A DNA stretch of 42,510 nt from Prochlorococcus sp. AG-418-I20 (GTDB lineage: Bacteria; Cyanobacteriota; Cyanobacteriia; PCC-6307; Cyanobiaceae). The notes under the pieces are model-generated. The model worked only from the letters and a program-made list of their open reading frames with translations, had not been told where the DNA came from and made no database searches. The DNA is taken from assembly GCA_003214175.1 (NCBI GenBank), contig QCLZ01000009.1, positions 1 to 42,510 of the forward strand, given 5' to 3'. Of this stretch, positions 20,603 to 30,827 are shown piece by piece. Position numbers and translations under genes: made by a program. How positions within the stretch are numbered: the first letter of the stretch is position 1; every line of letters starts with the position of its first letter.

Positions 20603-23600
20603 TCAGAATTCGTTCTTTTCAATTATTGAATCAGTATTAATAATTATGTGCTTTAAATTATCAATAACATCAGAAGAATAAGTATTCCACATTTTTCTAT
20701 TGATAATTTCAAGAAATCTTTGTGCAATATCTCTTAGAGCCCATGGATTATTCTCTAGAAAGAAATTTTTAAGATCATGATCACATAACCATGATTTATA
20801 AACTTCCTCATAACACCAATCTGATACAACTTCAGTTGTGGCATCAAAAGCATATAAGTAATCTAGACTGGCTGAAAATTCAAACGCTCCTTTATAGCCA
20901 TTATCCTTCATTCCATTTATCCATTTAGGGTTAAGAATTCTTGATATAACGACTTTGTTAATTTCATCTTGTAATTTTGAAATTTTAGATAATCCAAATT
21001 TAGATAAATCACCATGATACATTGCAGGTAATTTACCGCTTATTTTTTTAATTGCTGAAGATAAACCGCCCTGAAACTGATAATAATCATCAGAATCTAA
21101 AATATCATGTTCCTTATTATCTTGGTTATGGACAACTAATTGCACATTTTTAAGAGCATTTTCTAATGATTTCTTATCCTCTATTGGTTCAAGATTATCA
21201 CTGTAAATCCACTTACTCCAATTAAGAAAGGATTCTCCAAAATCATCAATATTTTCCCAATTAGAATTTGATATTAGCTCTTGTAGACCAGCTCCATATG
21301 AACCTGGCGCTGACCCAAATATACGATTAATAGGATCTCCATCTTTCAATGCCCTCGCAAGAGGGTTAAATTTATCATTCTCATTAAGATTAGAAACAAG
21401 AGTTATTGCTTTATAAGTTAATTTAACTAACTGAGGAAACGCATCTCTAAACATTCCCGAAATCCTTAAAGTAACATCAACCCTTGGTCTTTCTAGAACA
21501 GATAAAGGTATGATTTCTAAATCTATGACTCTTCTTGAGGGTCCATCCCAAATAGGTTGTACTCCTAATAAATATAGTATTTGACAAATATCTTCTCCTC
21601 CATTTCTCATTGTTGATGTTGCCCATACAGATATTGCTATATTTTTTAAATCTTCTCCATTGTCTTGTTTGTATAAATCAAGTATTTGAGAAGCAGATTG
21701 ACAACCAACACTCCATGCTGATTCAGTTGGCAGTCCTCTCGAATCAACTGAAAAGAAATTTTTACCAGTGGGTAAAGCTTCAGTTTTACCTCTCGTAGGG
21801 GCTCCAGATGGACCACTATTTACATAGTGTCCATTTAATGAATTAATAAATGATAATTTCTCATTAAATGAAGAATTAATAATTGGATATAGAATCTCAT
21901 TTTTTAATAATAAAAAATAGTTATTATGTTTTTTATTATTGAAGAAAGTGTCTATTATTTTTTGATTTTTATATTTTTCTAGATTTTTTATATTGGTTTT
22001 CTTTTTGTAAAAAAATAAATAGATTAAATACCTTGCTTGTTGTTCCAAAAAGTCAATAGCCATTCTAAGGTTTAAAATGTTTTTGTTGGAAAAGGTAAAT
22101 AATATTTTTTTGTCATTTTCACTTAACTTTTGATCATAATTATTTGTCCAAGGATTCACATCTAATTTTAAATGCTTTGCTATATACTGAACAACACCAA
22201 TACGATTTGCTTTTGGTACTCGAGCAATACACAAGAATAAATTTATTTCATTAATGTTATTTTGCCTTTTGCCAAAAACATGCAAGCCGGTCCTAATTTG
22301 AGATTCTTTAATTTCACAAATATAGGAATCAATTTCTTCAATATGATTATTTTTATTACTTAATTTAATTTCACTAAAATCTTTTTTTATTAATTCAAAA
22401 ATAGATTTTTCTATAATTTCAGTACGATTAGAATTTAATAATTTTGCTTCAAAATATTCGTCTAAATAATATTCCAAAATTGAATATTTTCCATATAATT
22501 CTGACCTATCCAAAGGAGGAGTTAAATGATCAATAATTGTGGCAGCAGTTCTTCTTTTTGCCTGAGAGCCCTCACCAGGATCATTTACAATAAAGGGATA
22601 TATATTAGGTATAGCTGGGCAAATAATATTTGGAAAACATTTATTGCTAAGACCTATTGATTTGCCAGGTAACCATTCAACAGTCCCATGTTTACCAATA
22701 TGGCATATAGCATTTGCATTAAAAACTTTTTCTATCCAAAAATATTGAGCTAAATATCTATGAGGAGGTGGAAGATCTGGCGAATGAATATCCTTATCAG
22801 TGTAAGCATCATATCCTCGTTGAGGTTGAATCAATAATGTTATTTTTCCAAATCTAAGACCATTTATTGAGAAGCCCTCATTATCAAGATCGACCGCGTC
22901 AGATGGTTTGCCCCAACGATTAATAATAGAATTTTTTGGTTCATTTTCTAAATAATTCCAATATTTTATATATTCACTAAGAGGTAAAAAATCTAATGGT
23001 TTATTATTTTGAGATTCAATATCATTAGTTCTAGTTTTTATGAGAATTGACATTAATTCAGAAGAATCTTGAGGATAATTACAAGATCCAAGGTCATAAC
23101 CTTCTTCTTTTAACCAGTTAAGAATATTTATTATCGAAGATGGTGTATTAAGACCAACACCATTACCGATTCTTCCATTCTTTACTGGATAATTACTTAT
23201 TACTAAACAAATATTTTTATCAAAATTATTAAGTTTTTGAAGTTTCACATAATTTGTGGCTAATTTAGAAATCCACTTAATACCTCTTTGATCAGCTTTG
23301 TAACTAGTTATTTCACTGTAGAGTGAATTTTTTTCAGAAATTATTTCTTTAAAGGCCGAAGGACAGGTAGTAATTCTTCCATCAAATTCGGGAATAATTA
23401 TTTGCATTAATAAATCAGATGAGTTCATTCCAATGGATGAATTTAACCAATTTTTTCTTGATTTATTAGAAGAAAGAAGCTGTAAAATTGGAATTTTAAG
23501 AGAAGTAAAAATATTTGTAGAATTTTCAATTAAATCGTTATTTTTGATTTGAGATGAAGAAAATGAAGTTGTGGTAATTATTAGTTTAATATCTTCTTTT

Positions 23601-24340
23601 TTAAAAATGTCTATTAATTTCTTTTGAAGAATATGATCTTTTAGAGTTGAAATAAAAAATGTTTTAGGCGATAGTCCGCATCTTCTTAACTGCAAGTTAA
23701 GTTTTTCATTTACTTCAATTTCATTAGCCAAAAAAAGTGATTTATAGGATATTATTCCTATCTTTTCTCCTTTTTCAATTTTCCAATCATGTAAATAAGG
23801 ATCTGCATAAAAAGTAATATTCAAATATTTATCAGGAATTAGTGTTTCGCCGGCCTTTATATAATTTAAACAATTAAGAAATTTTCTATAATTTTCCAGT
23901 CCCCCAGATCTTAGTAATCTAGAAATATTTAATACAATATTTTTATCTATACTACTTATTTCACATAGGGAATCTTCCTGATCAATGGTCCCTGATAGGA
24001 TTACTAACTTCCTTTTTTTATTAACTGCTTGCCAATTTAAAAGTTGATCAATTCCATAGCTCCATGTACCTTTATCTCCGAATATTCTAAGTATGACAAC
24101 TTTTGCATAATTAATTGTTTTTAATAAATAATTATCTATTTGAGCTGGGGAATTTAAATTAGAAATTTCTAAAGCTCTTATATTGTTGTTTAATGAAGAA
24201 AATTCTTTTTCTAACAACAAGTTTGATATGAGATTTAAATCAGCTTTTACACTTGTTATAAAAATAAAATCTGCTGCTGGCTGCTCAATTAAATCATCCT
24301 TATTCTTTTCATTTCCTGCTATATTTAATATCCTGTGCAT
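20603..24340 (-). CDS. cobN: cobaltochelatase subunit CobN
   Basis: A 1245-residue member of the CobN/magnesium chelatase H family. CobN inserts cobalt into hydrogenobyrinic acid a,c-diamide in cobalamin synthesis. Recognisable parts are GDKGTWSYGIDQLLNW near the N-terminus, NYPVKNGRIGNGVGLNTPSS, HIGKHGTVEWLPGKSIGLS, NDPGEGSQAKRRTAATIIDHLTPPL and GPSGAPTRGKTEALPTGKNFFS in the C-terminal half. The GRGNGVGLD-type and PTGxNFxS motifs separate CobN from the chlorophyll enzyme ChlH only by overall likeness, but length and N-terminus fit CobN. cobU and metH in the same window agree with a cobalamin-making strain. Confidence 0.9.
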   Translation of the reverse strand: MHRILNIAGNEKNKDDLIEQPAADFIFITSVKADLNLISNLLLEKEFSSLNNNIRALEISNLNSPAQIDNYLLKTINYAKVVILRIFGDKGTWSYGIDQLLNWQAVNKKRKLVILSGTIDQEDSLCEISSIDKNIVLNISRLLRSGGLENYRKFLNCLNYIKAGETLIPDKYLNITFYADPYLHDWKIEKGEKIGIISYKSLFLANEIEVNEKLNLQLRRCGLSPKTFFISTLKDHILQKKLIDIFKKEDIKLIITTTSFSSSQIKNNDLIENSTNIFTSLKIPILQLLSSNKSRKNWLNSSIGMNSSDLLMQIIIPEFDGRITTCPSAFKEIISEKNSLYSEITSYKADQRGIKWISKLATNYVKLQKLNNFDKNICLVISNYPVKNGRIGNGVGLNTPSSIINILNWLKEEGYDLGSCNYPQDSSELMSILIKTRTNDIESQNNKPLDFLPLSEYIKYWNYLENEPKNSIINRWGKPSDAVDLDNEGFSINGLRFGKITLLIQPQRGYDAYTDKDIHSPDLPPPHRYLAQYFWIEKVFNANAICHIGKHGTVEWLPGKSIGLSNKCFPNIICPAIPNIYPFIVNDPGEGSQAKRRTAATIIDHLTPPLDRSELYGKYSILEYYLDEYFEAKLLNSNRTEIIEKSIFELIKKDFSEIKLSNKNNHIEEIDSYICEIKESQIRTGLHVFGKRQNNINEINLFLCIARVPKANRIGVVQYIAKHLKLDVNPWTNNYDQKLSENDKKILFTFSNKNILNLRMAIDFLEQQARYLIYLFFYKKKTNIKNLEKYKNQKIIDTFFNNKKHNNYFLLLKNEILYPIINSSFNEKLSFINSLNGHYVNSGPSGAPTRGKTEALPTGKNFFSVDSRGLPTESAWSVGCQSASQILDLYKQDNGEDLKNIAISVWATSTMRNGGEDICQILYLLGVQPIWDGPSRRVIDLEIIPLSVLERPRVDVTLRISGMFRDAFPQLVKLTYKAITLVSNLNENDKFNPLARALKDGDPINRIFGSAPGSYGAGLQELISNSNWENIDDFGESFLNWSKWIYSDNLEPIEDKKSLENALKNVQLVVHNQDNKEHDILDSDDYYQFQGGLSSAIKKISGKLPAMYHGDLSKFGLSKISKLQDEINKVVISRILNPKWINGMKDNGYKGAFEFSASLDYLYAFDATTEVVSDWCYEEVYKSWLCDHDLKNFFLENNPWALRDIAQRFLEIINRKMWNTYSSDVIDNLKHIIINTDSIIEKNEF

Positions 24341-24412
24341 TTTTATATATAAATAAGGTTTAGAATACGTAAGTAGGATAAAACAAGTTTACCTTAATTA
24401 ATTAAATTGAAT

Positions 24413-25324
24413 ATGCATGAATTTCTTCCATACGCCTGGTTCGAAGGTAAATGTATTCCATTTAAAGAAGCAAAAATATCAATAGCTACTCATGCACTAC
24501 ATTATGGTACTGCAGCTTTTGGAGGAATGAGAGCGATACCCAACCCTTCTAATAACAAAGAATTTCTCTTGTTTAGGACTGATAAACATATAAAAAGATT
24601 ATCTCAAAGTGCAAAATTACTCTTAACTGATATTTCTGAAGAATATATATTTAGAGCCTTAGAAGAAGTTATAAAAAGAAACAAGCCAAAAAACCCTATT
24701 TATATAAGACCATTTGTATATACAAGTGATTTAGGTATAGCTCCAAGGTTACACAATATTGAAACAGATTTCTTTATTTATTGTATTGAACTAGGAGATT
24801 ATCTATCTCCAGATGGAGTTTCTTGTCGAATGAGTAGTTGGACTAGGCAAGAAGATAGATCACTCCCATTGCGTGGGAAAATAAGTGGAGCTTACATTAC
24901 TAGTTCATTAGCTAAAACAGAGGCTAGTTTATCGGGGTTTGATGAAGCCTTGCTATTAAATTCAAATGGTAAAGTAAGCGAAGCTAGTGGTATGAATTTA
25001 TTTATTGTAAGAAATGGAGACCTAATAACTCCTGGAGTTGATCAAGATATCCTTGAAGGGATTACGAGAGCTAGTGTAATTGAACTAGCAAAATATTTTG
25101 GAATAAATGTAATTGAAAGGCCAGTTGATAAAACAGAATTATTAATAGCAGATGAAGTTTTTCTAACTGGTACAGCAGCAAAAATTACTCCAGTTAAAAA
25201 AATTGAATCAACAGAATTAAATGTTAAAAGACCAATAATGAATAAATTAAAAAATAAGCTTATAGAAATAACAGAAGGTCGTTCTCAAGACTATGATAAT
25301 TGGGTAACAAGAATTTCAGTATAA
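24413..25324 (+). CDS. ilvE: branched-chain amino acid aminotransferase
   Basis: PLP class-IV aminotransferase acting last in Ile, Leu and Val synthesis. The protein is about 303 residues. FLPYAWFEGK starts the family profile, HALHYGTAAFGGMRA and the Schiff-base lysine in RGKISGAYITSSLAK are present, followed by EASGMNLFIVRNG and EGITRASVIELA. A TTG at 24407 in the same frame would add two residues; the ATG at 24413 is preferred. It starts about 72 bases from the divergent cobN start and ends 18 bases before metH. Confidence 0.93.
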   Translation: MHEFLPYAWFEGKCIPFKEAKISIATHALHYGTAAFGGMRAIPNPSNNKEFLLFRTDKHIKRLSQSAKLLLTDISEEYIFRALEEVIKRNKPKNPIYIRPFVYTSDLGIAPRLHNIETDFFIYCIELGDYLSPDGVSCRMSSWTRQEDRSLPLRGKISGAYITSSLAKTEASLSGFDEALLLNSNGKVSEASGMNLFIVRNGDLITPGVDQDILEGITRASVIELAKYFGINVIERPVDKTELLIADEVFLTGTAAKITPVKKIESTELNVKRPIMNKLKNKLIEITEGRSQDYDNWVTRISV

Positions 25325-25342
25325 AATCGAATTTTATAATAA

Positions 25343-28300
25343 ATGGAATCATTCAGAACCTATCTAAATAGAGAAGAAAAGCCATTAATTATTTTTGACG
25401 GAGGTACCGGAACATCATTTCAGAACTTAAATCTTACTGCAGATGACTTTGGAGGAATAGAATTAGAAGGATGTAATGAAAACCTTGTTTTATCATCACC
25501 AAAAGTAGTTGAAAAGGTTCATAATTCATTCTTAGAAGCAGGTTGTCATGTTATTGAAACTAATACTTTTGGAGCTTCATCCATAGTTCTCGATGAATAT
25601 GATATTGCAGATAAGGCATATGTCATAAATAAAAATGCTGCATTAATAGCAAAAAACGCTGCAACCAAATATGCATCAGTTGATAAACCAAGATTTGTTG
25701 CTGGTTCAATTGGTCCAACCACTAAATTACCCACATTAGGACATATAGATTTTGATGAATTAAAGCAATCATATAAAGAACAAATATATGGTCTTATTGA
25801 TGGAGGAGTTGATCTTCTTTTAATTGAAACTTGTCAAGATGTCTTGCAAATTAAATCTGCCTTATTAGCATCAAAAGAAGTACTTGCTAGTAGAAATATA
25901 GATATACCCATAATGGTATCTATAACAATGGAAACAACAGGTACTATGCTTGTTGGATCTGATATCGCATCTGCTTTAACAATATTAGAGCCATTTAATA
26001 TAGATATCCTTGGACTTAATTGTGCAACGGGTCCAGAACAAATGAAGGAACATATTAAATATTTGTCTGAAAATTCACCCTTCGCTATAAGTTGTATTCC
26101 TAATGCAGGTCTACCTGAAAATATTGGTGGTGTAGCTCACTACAGATTACAGCCAACTGAATTAAAAATGCAGTTAATGAATTTTATATACGACTTTAAT
26201 GTTCAATTAATTGGTGGATGTTGTGGGACTACACCTGACCATATTAAATATCTATCTTCAATAATTGATGAAGTAATTCATAACGAAAGGACTAACAAAA
26301 AAAGTAAGAACAATTCATGTGGTTACATTCCTTCTGCATCATCAATATATAATTCTGTGCCATACAAACAAGATAATTCAATTTTGATTGTAGGAGAAAG
26401 ATTAAATGCAAGTGGATCTAAAAAGGTAAGGGAGTTGCTAAATAATGACGATTGGGATGGCTTAGTTTCAATTGCCAAGCAACAACAAAAAGAAAATGCA
26501 CATGTTCTTGATGTAAATGTTGATTATGTGGGGAGAGACGGGGTGAAAGATATGAAAGAAATAACTTCAAGACTAGTTACCAACATAAATTTACCATTAA
26601 TGATTGATTCTACAGATGCTGACAAAATGGAAAGTGGATTAAAGTCTGCTGGCGGTAAATGTATTATAAATTCAACTAATTTTGAAGACGGTGATGAAAG
26701 ATTTGATCAAGTTCTAAATTTATCCTTGGGTTATGGTTCAGGACTTGTTATCGGAACTATTGATGAAGATGGAATGGCAAGAAATGCAGATAAAAAATAT
26801 GATATTGCTAAACGAGCGATAAATAGAACCAGAGAATGTGGTTTGTCTGATTATGAGCTCTTTTTTGATCCATTAGCTCTGCCAATATCTACTGGGATAG
26901 AAGAAGATAGATTAAACGCTAAAGAAACAATTACTGCAATATCAAAAATTCGTAAAAATTATCCAGAGATACATATCATATTGGGGATATCAAACATTAG
27001 TTTTGGTCTTTCACCATTATCCAGAATAAATCTAAATTCAATATTTTTAGATGAATGCATTAAAGCAGGATTGGATTCTGCTATCATTGCACCAAATAAA
27101 ATTTTGCCATTATCAAAAATTTCTGATGAAACTAAAAAGCTTTGCTTAGATTTGATATATGACAAAAGAGAATTTGAAGATGAAATTTGTATTTATGATC
27201 CATTAGTTGAATTAACAAAGGCTTTTCAAGATTTATCTATTCAAGATTTCAAAAAAGCATCTTCAGAAAATAAAAATCTTACTCTGGAAGAAAGTCTAAA
27301 AAATCATATTATTGATGGAGAAAAAATAGGTTTAGAGAATCAATTAAATAAAGCGTTAAAAAAATATAAACCTCTTGAAATAATTAATACCTTTTTACTA
27401 GATGGGATGAAAGTTGTAGGAGATTTATTTGGTTCAGGTCAAATGCAATTGCCATTCGTACTCCAATCCGCTGAAACAATGAAATTTGCTGTCTCAATAT
27501 TAGAACCATATATGGAAACTGTAGAAGAAAACATTTCAAATGGAAAACTATTAATTGCAACAGTCAAAGGAGATGTTCATGATATTGGAAAAAATCTTGT
27601 TGACATAATACTTACAAATAACGGTTATGACGTAATAAATCTTGGAATAAAGCAAGATGTTTCCGCAATCATAGATGCACAAAAGAAGCATAATGCAGAT
27701 TGCATCGCTATGAGCGGATTACTTGTAAAGTCAACTGCATTTATGAAAGATAATTTAGAGGCTTTTAACAAAGAAGATATTAGTGTACCAGTCATATTAG
27801 GAGGTGCAGCGTTAACGCCAAAATTTGTAAATGAGGACTGCAGCAAAATATATAAAGGGAAAATATTGTACGGAAAAGACGCGTTCACCGATCTTAAATT
27901 TATGAACGAATATATGGATAACAAAAAAAAGGGGAATTGGTCAAATACAGAAGGATTTATTAATAATGAGGCTATAAATAGTAATTTAGCCACATCAAAA
28001 ACTAACTCTGGTGCAGTTAATAAATCAATATCCATAACTACTGAGACTTCAAAATTAAATTTAAAAGATAATTTTATAAGATCTAAATTTGTAAATGAAG
28101 AAGAACCGATTGAAGCTCCTTTTTTGGGAACGAAAGTCTTATACGACGTTGATATCGATTTAAATAAGTTAATTTTTTATTTAGATAAAAAAGCCCTATT
28201 TAGCGGACAATGGCAAATAAAAAAAGGAAAAAACCAAACCGTAGATGAATACAACAACTATCTGGATTCATTTGCTACACCATTGTTAGATAAATGGTTA

Positions 28301-28909
28301 GAGACAATTGTAGATAAAAAACTTATTTCTCCAAAAGCAGTTTACGGATATTTCAGATGTGGTAGAAAAGATAATAGTATTTTTTTATTTGATGATAAAT
28401 CATTAAATAAAATTTCCCAATTCAATTTTCCAAGGCAAAAATCTGGGAATAATCTTTGCATAGCTGATTTCTATTGTGATTTAAAAAATGATAAACCAAT
28501 AGATATATTTCCGATGCAGGCAGTAACAATGGGTGAAATTGCTAGTGAATATTCTCAAAAATTATTTAAAGAAGATAAATATAGCGATTATTTATTATTC
28601 CATGGACTTACAGTGCAATTAGCAGAAGCTCTTGCTGAGTATATCCATGCATTAATTCGTATTGAATGCGGTTTTAGGACTGAAGAACCAGACAAAAATA
28701 GAGAGATACTTGCTCAAAAATATAGAGGAGCTAGATATTCCTTTGGATATCCTGCATGTCCAAAAGTATCTGATTCAAACATACAATTATCATTGTTGGA
28801 TGCAAAAAGAATTAACTTGACAATGGATGAATCTGAACAACTTCATCCAGAACAGAGTACTACAGCTATCATTTCACTACACTCAAAAGCTAAATATTTC
28901 AGCGCTTAA
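25343..28909 (+). CDS. metH: cobalamin-dependent methionine synthase
   Basis: A 1188-residue enzyme methylating homocysteine with methyl-tetrahydrofolate through cobalamin. Domain order is complete. A homocysteine barrel has the zinc cysteines in GLNCATGPEQM and GGCCGTTPDHI. A pterin-binding barrel follows (VGERLNASGSKK, DVNVDYVG). The four-helix cap is FGSGQMQLPFVLQSAETMK. The cobalamin domain has the base-off ligand in DVHDIGKN near residue 745, and the AdoMet activation domain ends in YRGARYSFGYPACP. Length is near that of E. coli MetH (1227). No cobalamin riboswitch could fit in the 18-base gap after ilvE. Confidence 0.97.
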   Translation: MESFRTYLNREEKPLIIFDGGTGTSFQNLNLTADDFGGIELEGCNENLVLSSPKVVEKVHNSFLEAGCHVIETNTFGASSIVLDEYDIADKAYVINKNAALIAKNAATKYASVDKPRFVAGSIGPTTKLPTLGHIDFDELKQSYKEQIYGLIDGGVDLLLIETCQDVLQIKSALLASKEVLASRNIDIPIMVSITMETTGTMLVGSDIASALTILEPFNIDILGLNCATGPEQMKEHIKYLSENSPFAISCIPNAGLPENIGGVAHYRLQPTELKMQLMNFIYDFNVQLIGGCCGTTPDHIKYLSSIIDEVIHNERTNKKSKNNSCGYIPSASSIYNSVPYKQDNSILIVGERLNASGSKKVRELLNNDDWDGLVSIAKQQQKENAHVLDVNVDYVGRDGVKDMKEITSRLVTNINLPLMIDSTDADKMESGLKSAGGKCIINSTNFEDGDERFDQVLNLSLGYGSGLVIGTIDEDGMARNADKKYDIAKRAINRTRECGLSDYELFFDPLALPISTGIEEDRLNAKETITAISKIRKNYPEIHIILGISNISFGLSPLSRINLNSIFLDECIKAGLDSAIIAPNKILPLSKISDETKKLCLDLIYDKREFEDEICIYDPLVELTKAFQDLSIQDFKKASSENKNLTLEESLKNHIIDGEKIGLENQLNKALKKYKPLEIINTFLLDGMKVVGDLFGSGQMQLPFVLQSAETMKFAVSILEPYMETVEENISNGKLLIATVKGDVHDIGKNLVDIILTNNGYDVINLGIKQDVSAIIDAQKKHNADCIAMSGLLVKSTAFMKDNLEAFNKEDISVPVILGGAALTPKFVNEDCSKIYKGKILYGKDAFTDLKFMNEYMDNKKKGNWSNTEGFINNEAINSNLATSKTNSGAVNKSISITTETSKLNLKDNFIRSKFVNEEEPIEAPFLGTKVLYDVDIDLNKLIFYLDKKALFSGQWQIKKGKNQTVDEYNNYLDSFATPLLDKWLETIVDKKLISPKAVYGYFRCGRKDNSIFLFDDKSLNKISQFNFPRQKSGNNLCIADFYCDLKNDKPIDIFPMQAVTMGEIASEYSQKLFKEDKYSDYLLFHGLTVQLAEALAEYIHALIRIECGFRTEEPDKNREILAQKYRGARYSFGYPACPKVSDSNIQLSLLDAKRINLTMDESEQLHPEQSTTAIISLHSKAKYFSA

Positions 28910-28917
28910 CTAAACCT

Positions 28918-29136
28918 TTATTTGTTTTCGAGATATTCAATAATTTCTTCCTTAAGTTCTTCCATCATTTCATTATCACCAAGATCAAATCCCTCACCCG
29001 CTGCGTCTTGTGTTAATTCAAGATAGAATGAAGCACCATCACTAGATAAGAATTCTAATGCGGAAGTTTCTTCACTATCTTTAAAAGCATCATAAAGAGC
29101 TTTAAATGCTATGTTTTCTGTAAAGTCCCAATCCAT
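28918..29136 (-). CDS. small acidic hypothetical protein
   Basis: A 72-residue minus-strand gene, MDWDFTENIAFKALYDAFK at its start. It is strongly acidic with runs such as DSEETSALEFL and EMMEELKEEIIEYLENK, and is predicted mostly helical at the C-terminus. No signal peptide or membrane helix is present. I do not recognise a family, although small acidic proteins like this recur in marine picocyanobacteria. It is convergent with metH, 8 bases away. Codon use is like the neighbours, with no stop in 72 codons, which supports a real gene. Confidence 0.65.
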   Translation of the reverse strand: MDWDFTENIAFKALYDAFKDSEETSALEFLSSDGASFYLELTQDAAGEGFDLGDNEMMEELKEEIIEYLENK

Positions 29137-29236
29137 AATGAAAAAAACCTTATTAGAATTATTACCTTCTTAACCCCCATACTCGTCAACCTTTTTTTAA
29201 GAAATGTTTGTGTTTTATTATTATTAAAAAAAATCT

Positions 29237-29620
29237 ATGACCATAATTAATCAAGTTCAATTAAATGTTTTAGGAAAAGAAATTGAGGTTTGTAGTTGTG
29301 CACCTATGACAGGCTGGTTCAGAGATGGATTTTGCAATTATGACAAAAATGATGGAGGGAATCATTCTATATGTTGTGTAATGGATGATAATTTCCTGAA
29401 ATATAGTAAATCACAAGGTAATGATTTAATAACTCCTATGCCAAATTATTCCTTTCCAGGATTAAAGGACGGTGATCATTGGTGTATTTGTCTTGATAGG
29501 TGGAAGCAAGCATTATTAGACGGTCTTGCGCCAAAAGTCATATTAGAATCAACAAATATTGTAGTATTAGATTCAGTACCTCTAGAAAAATTGAAAGAAT
29601 ATCAATTTAATAAAAAGTAA
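29237..29620 (+). CDS. DUF2237 family protein
   Basis: A 127-residue protein of the DUF2237 type. Its cysteine/aromatic pattern is MTGWFRDGFCNY, HSICCVMDDNFLKYSKSQGNDL, then FPGLKDGDHWCICLDRWKQALLDGLAPKVILEST, which is the whole conserved core of that family. There is no signal peptide, so it should be cytoplasmic. The function is not known; the six or so cysteines invite the idea of metal binding, but no standard motif is met. Confidence 0.8.
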   Translation: MTIINQVQLNVLGKEIEVCSCAPMTGWFRDGFCNYDKNDGGNHSICCVMDDNFLKYSKSQGNDLITPMPNYSFPGLKDGDHWCICLDRWKQALLDGLAPKVILESTNIVVLDSVPLEKLKEYQFNKK

Positions 29621-29668
29621 TTACAAATTTATTATTTTTTTTAGAATGATTATGATAATTTTTTTTAA

Positions 29669-30499
29669 ATGAGTTTAGAAAAATATTGGAAAAAAGCACT
29701 AGAGCAAACTCGATTATCAATTGAAGATGAATCATTATATCCTCTCAAAACTGATATCATTACAAACGATTTATATGAAAAAGACGACTTCATAATTAGG
29801 AAACTCGACACTTCAAAATTCAATAAAAAAAAAATTTATGGTCCTAAGCAGAATCCATTTTGTCCATGGGAAAAGATACTAGAAATTGATAAAATTGGTG
29901 ATCATCATCAATTAATATTAAACAAGTACCCTGTACAAAAAGGACATATTTTACTAATTACAAATAAATGGAAGCCACAAAATGGATGGTTAGAAATTAA
30001 TGATTGGAAAGCGATCCAACAAGTTAATAAAGATACTAGTGGATTATGGTTTTTCAATAGTTCTCCAATTGCGGGAGCAAGTCAACCCCACAGGCATTTT
30101 CAACTCCTGCGTAGATCTAGAGATGAAATATCATGCCCAAGAGAAAAGTGGTTTTTAGAGATGAACTCATATCAAGATATAAACAATAAGCTTAAAAAAA
30201 ATATTATTGTATCCAAATTTAATTTTTTAGAAAATTCATCAAATATTTTTGAATTTTATTTAGAATTAAGCAAGAAACTAGGACTTGGGGACCCTATTAG
30301 TAATAACAAACCAAAACATCCTTACAATATTTTAATAACTAATAAATGGATCGCTATTATAAAGAGAAAAAGTGATCATATTCATGGTTTCAGTATTAAC
30401 GGTTTAGGGTTCGCAGGATATATATTAGTAACTGAAAAATCGAATATTAATTATCTAAAGAAATTTGGTCCTGAAAAACTTCTAGAAAGTTTTATTTGA
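29669..30499 (+). CDS. ATP adenylyltransferase (Ap4A phosphorylase-like, HIT superfamily)
   Basis: A 276-residue protein with the split HIT-type active site of Ap4A phosphorylases. The N-terminal half has NPFCPWE and LNKYPVQKGHILLIT, and the active-site motif is PHRHFQLLRR (HxHxQ). Such enzymes phosphorolyse diadenosine tetraphosphate to ATP plus ADP. Its own SD is unclear. The next gene, on the opposite strand, ends 3 bases after it. Confidence 0.87.
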   Translation: MSLEKYWKKALEQTRLSIEDESLYPLKTDIITNDLYEKDDFIIRKLDTSKFNKKKIYGPKQNPFCPWEKILEIDKIGDHHQLILNKYPVQKGHILLITNKWKPQNGWLEINDWKAIQQVNKDTSGLWFFNSSPIAGASQPHRHFQLLRRSRDEISCPREKWFLEMNSYQDINNKLKKNIIVSKFNFLENSSNIFEFYLELSKKLGLGDPISNNKPKHPYNILITNKWIAIIKRKSDHIHGFSINGLGFAGYILVTEKSNINYLKKFGPEKLLESFI

Positions 30500-30502
30500 T
30501 CA

Positions 30503-30682
30503 CTAGTTAGATACTTCAACTTCTTTATCCCTGCTTATTTGGCTTTCTAAAACTTCTATAGAAGCTGTTACAGAGGCGATTTTACGTTCAAGTGAATCTT
30601 TAATATAATTGAGCATTTCTAATTTCTTATGTTGATAAAAACTCTTTTTTTCCTTAGATGATTTGAAATAGCAATTAAACAT
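30503..30682 (-). CDS. small coiled-coil hypothetical protein
   Basis: A 59-residue minus-strand frame from ATG at 30682 to TAG at 30503. It opens MFNCYFKSSKEKKSFYQHKK, followed by a helix with heptad-like hydrophobics (LEMLNYIKDSLERKIASVTA, then SIEVLESQIS) and a charged end. It looks like a short coiled coil. The basic N-terminus and acidic end, the lack of stops in an AT-rich region and the tight packing against the previous gene favour a real gene. No family or function is recognised. Confidence 0.55.
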   Translation of the reverse strand: MFNCYFKSSKEKKSFYQHKKLEMLNYIKDSLERKIASVTASIEVLESQISRDKEVEVSN

Positions 30683-30827
30683 TTTTGTTTTTATTATAAA
30701 AAGATACTTAATTGACTCGTGACATGAAAATAAGTTGGTTTTAATTTAAAAACAATATTCTATGTGGACTTTCAATTTTTTTTGAATAAAATTAAATAAA
30801 AATCCTTACTAATCAAGATAAATATTA

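Noticed and set aside
24341-25342. Cobalamin riboswitch upstream of cobN or metH
   Set aside because: The leaders are about 70 bases between divergent starts and 18 bases before metH, far too short for the riboswitch, and its conserved box was not seen.
27625-28035. Open frame of 136 codons antisense to metH
   Set aside because: It overlaps the metH cobalamin domain and linker, and its hydrophobic look is the reverse reading of polar codons.
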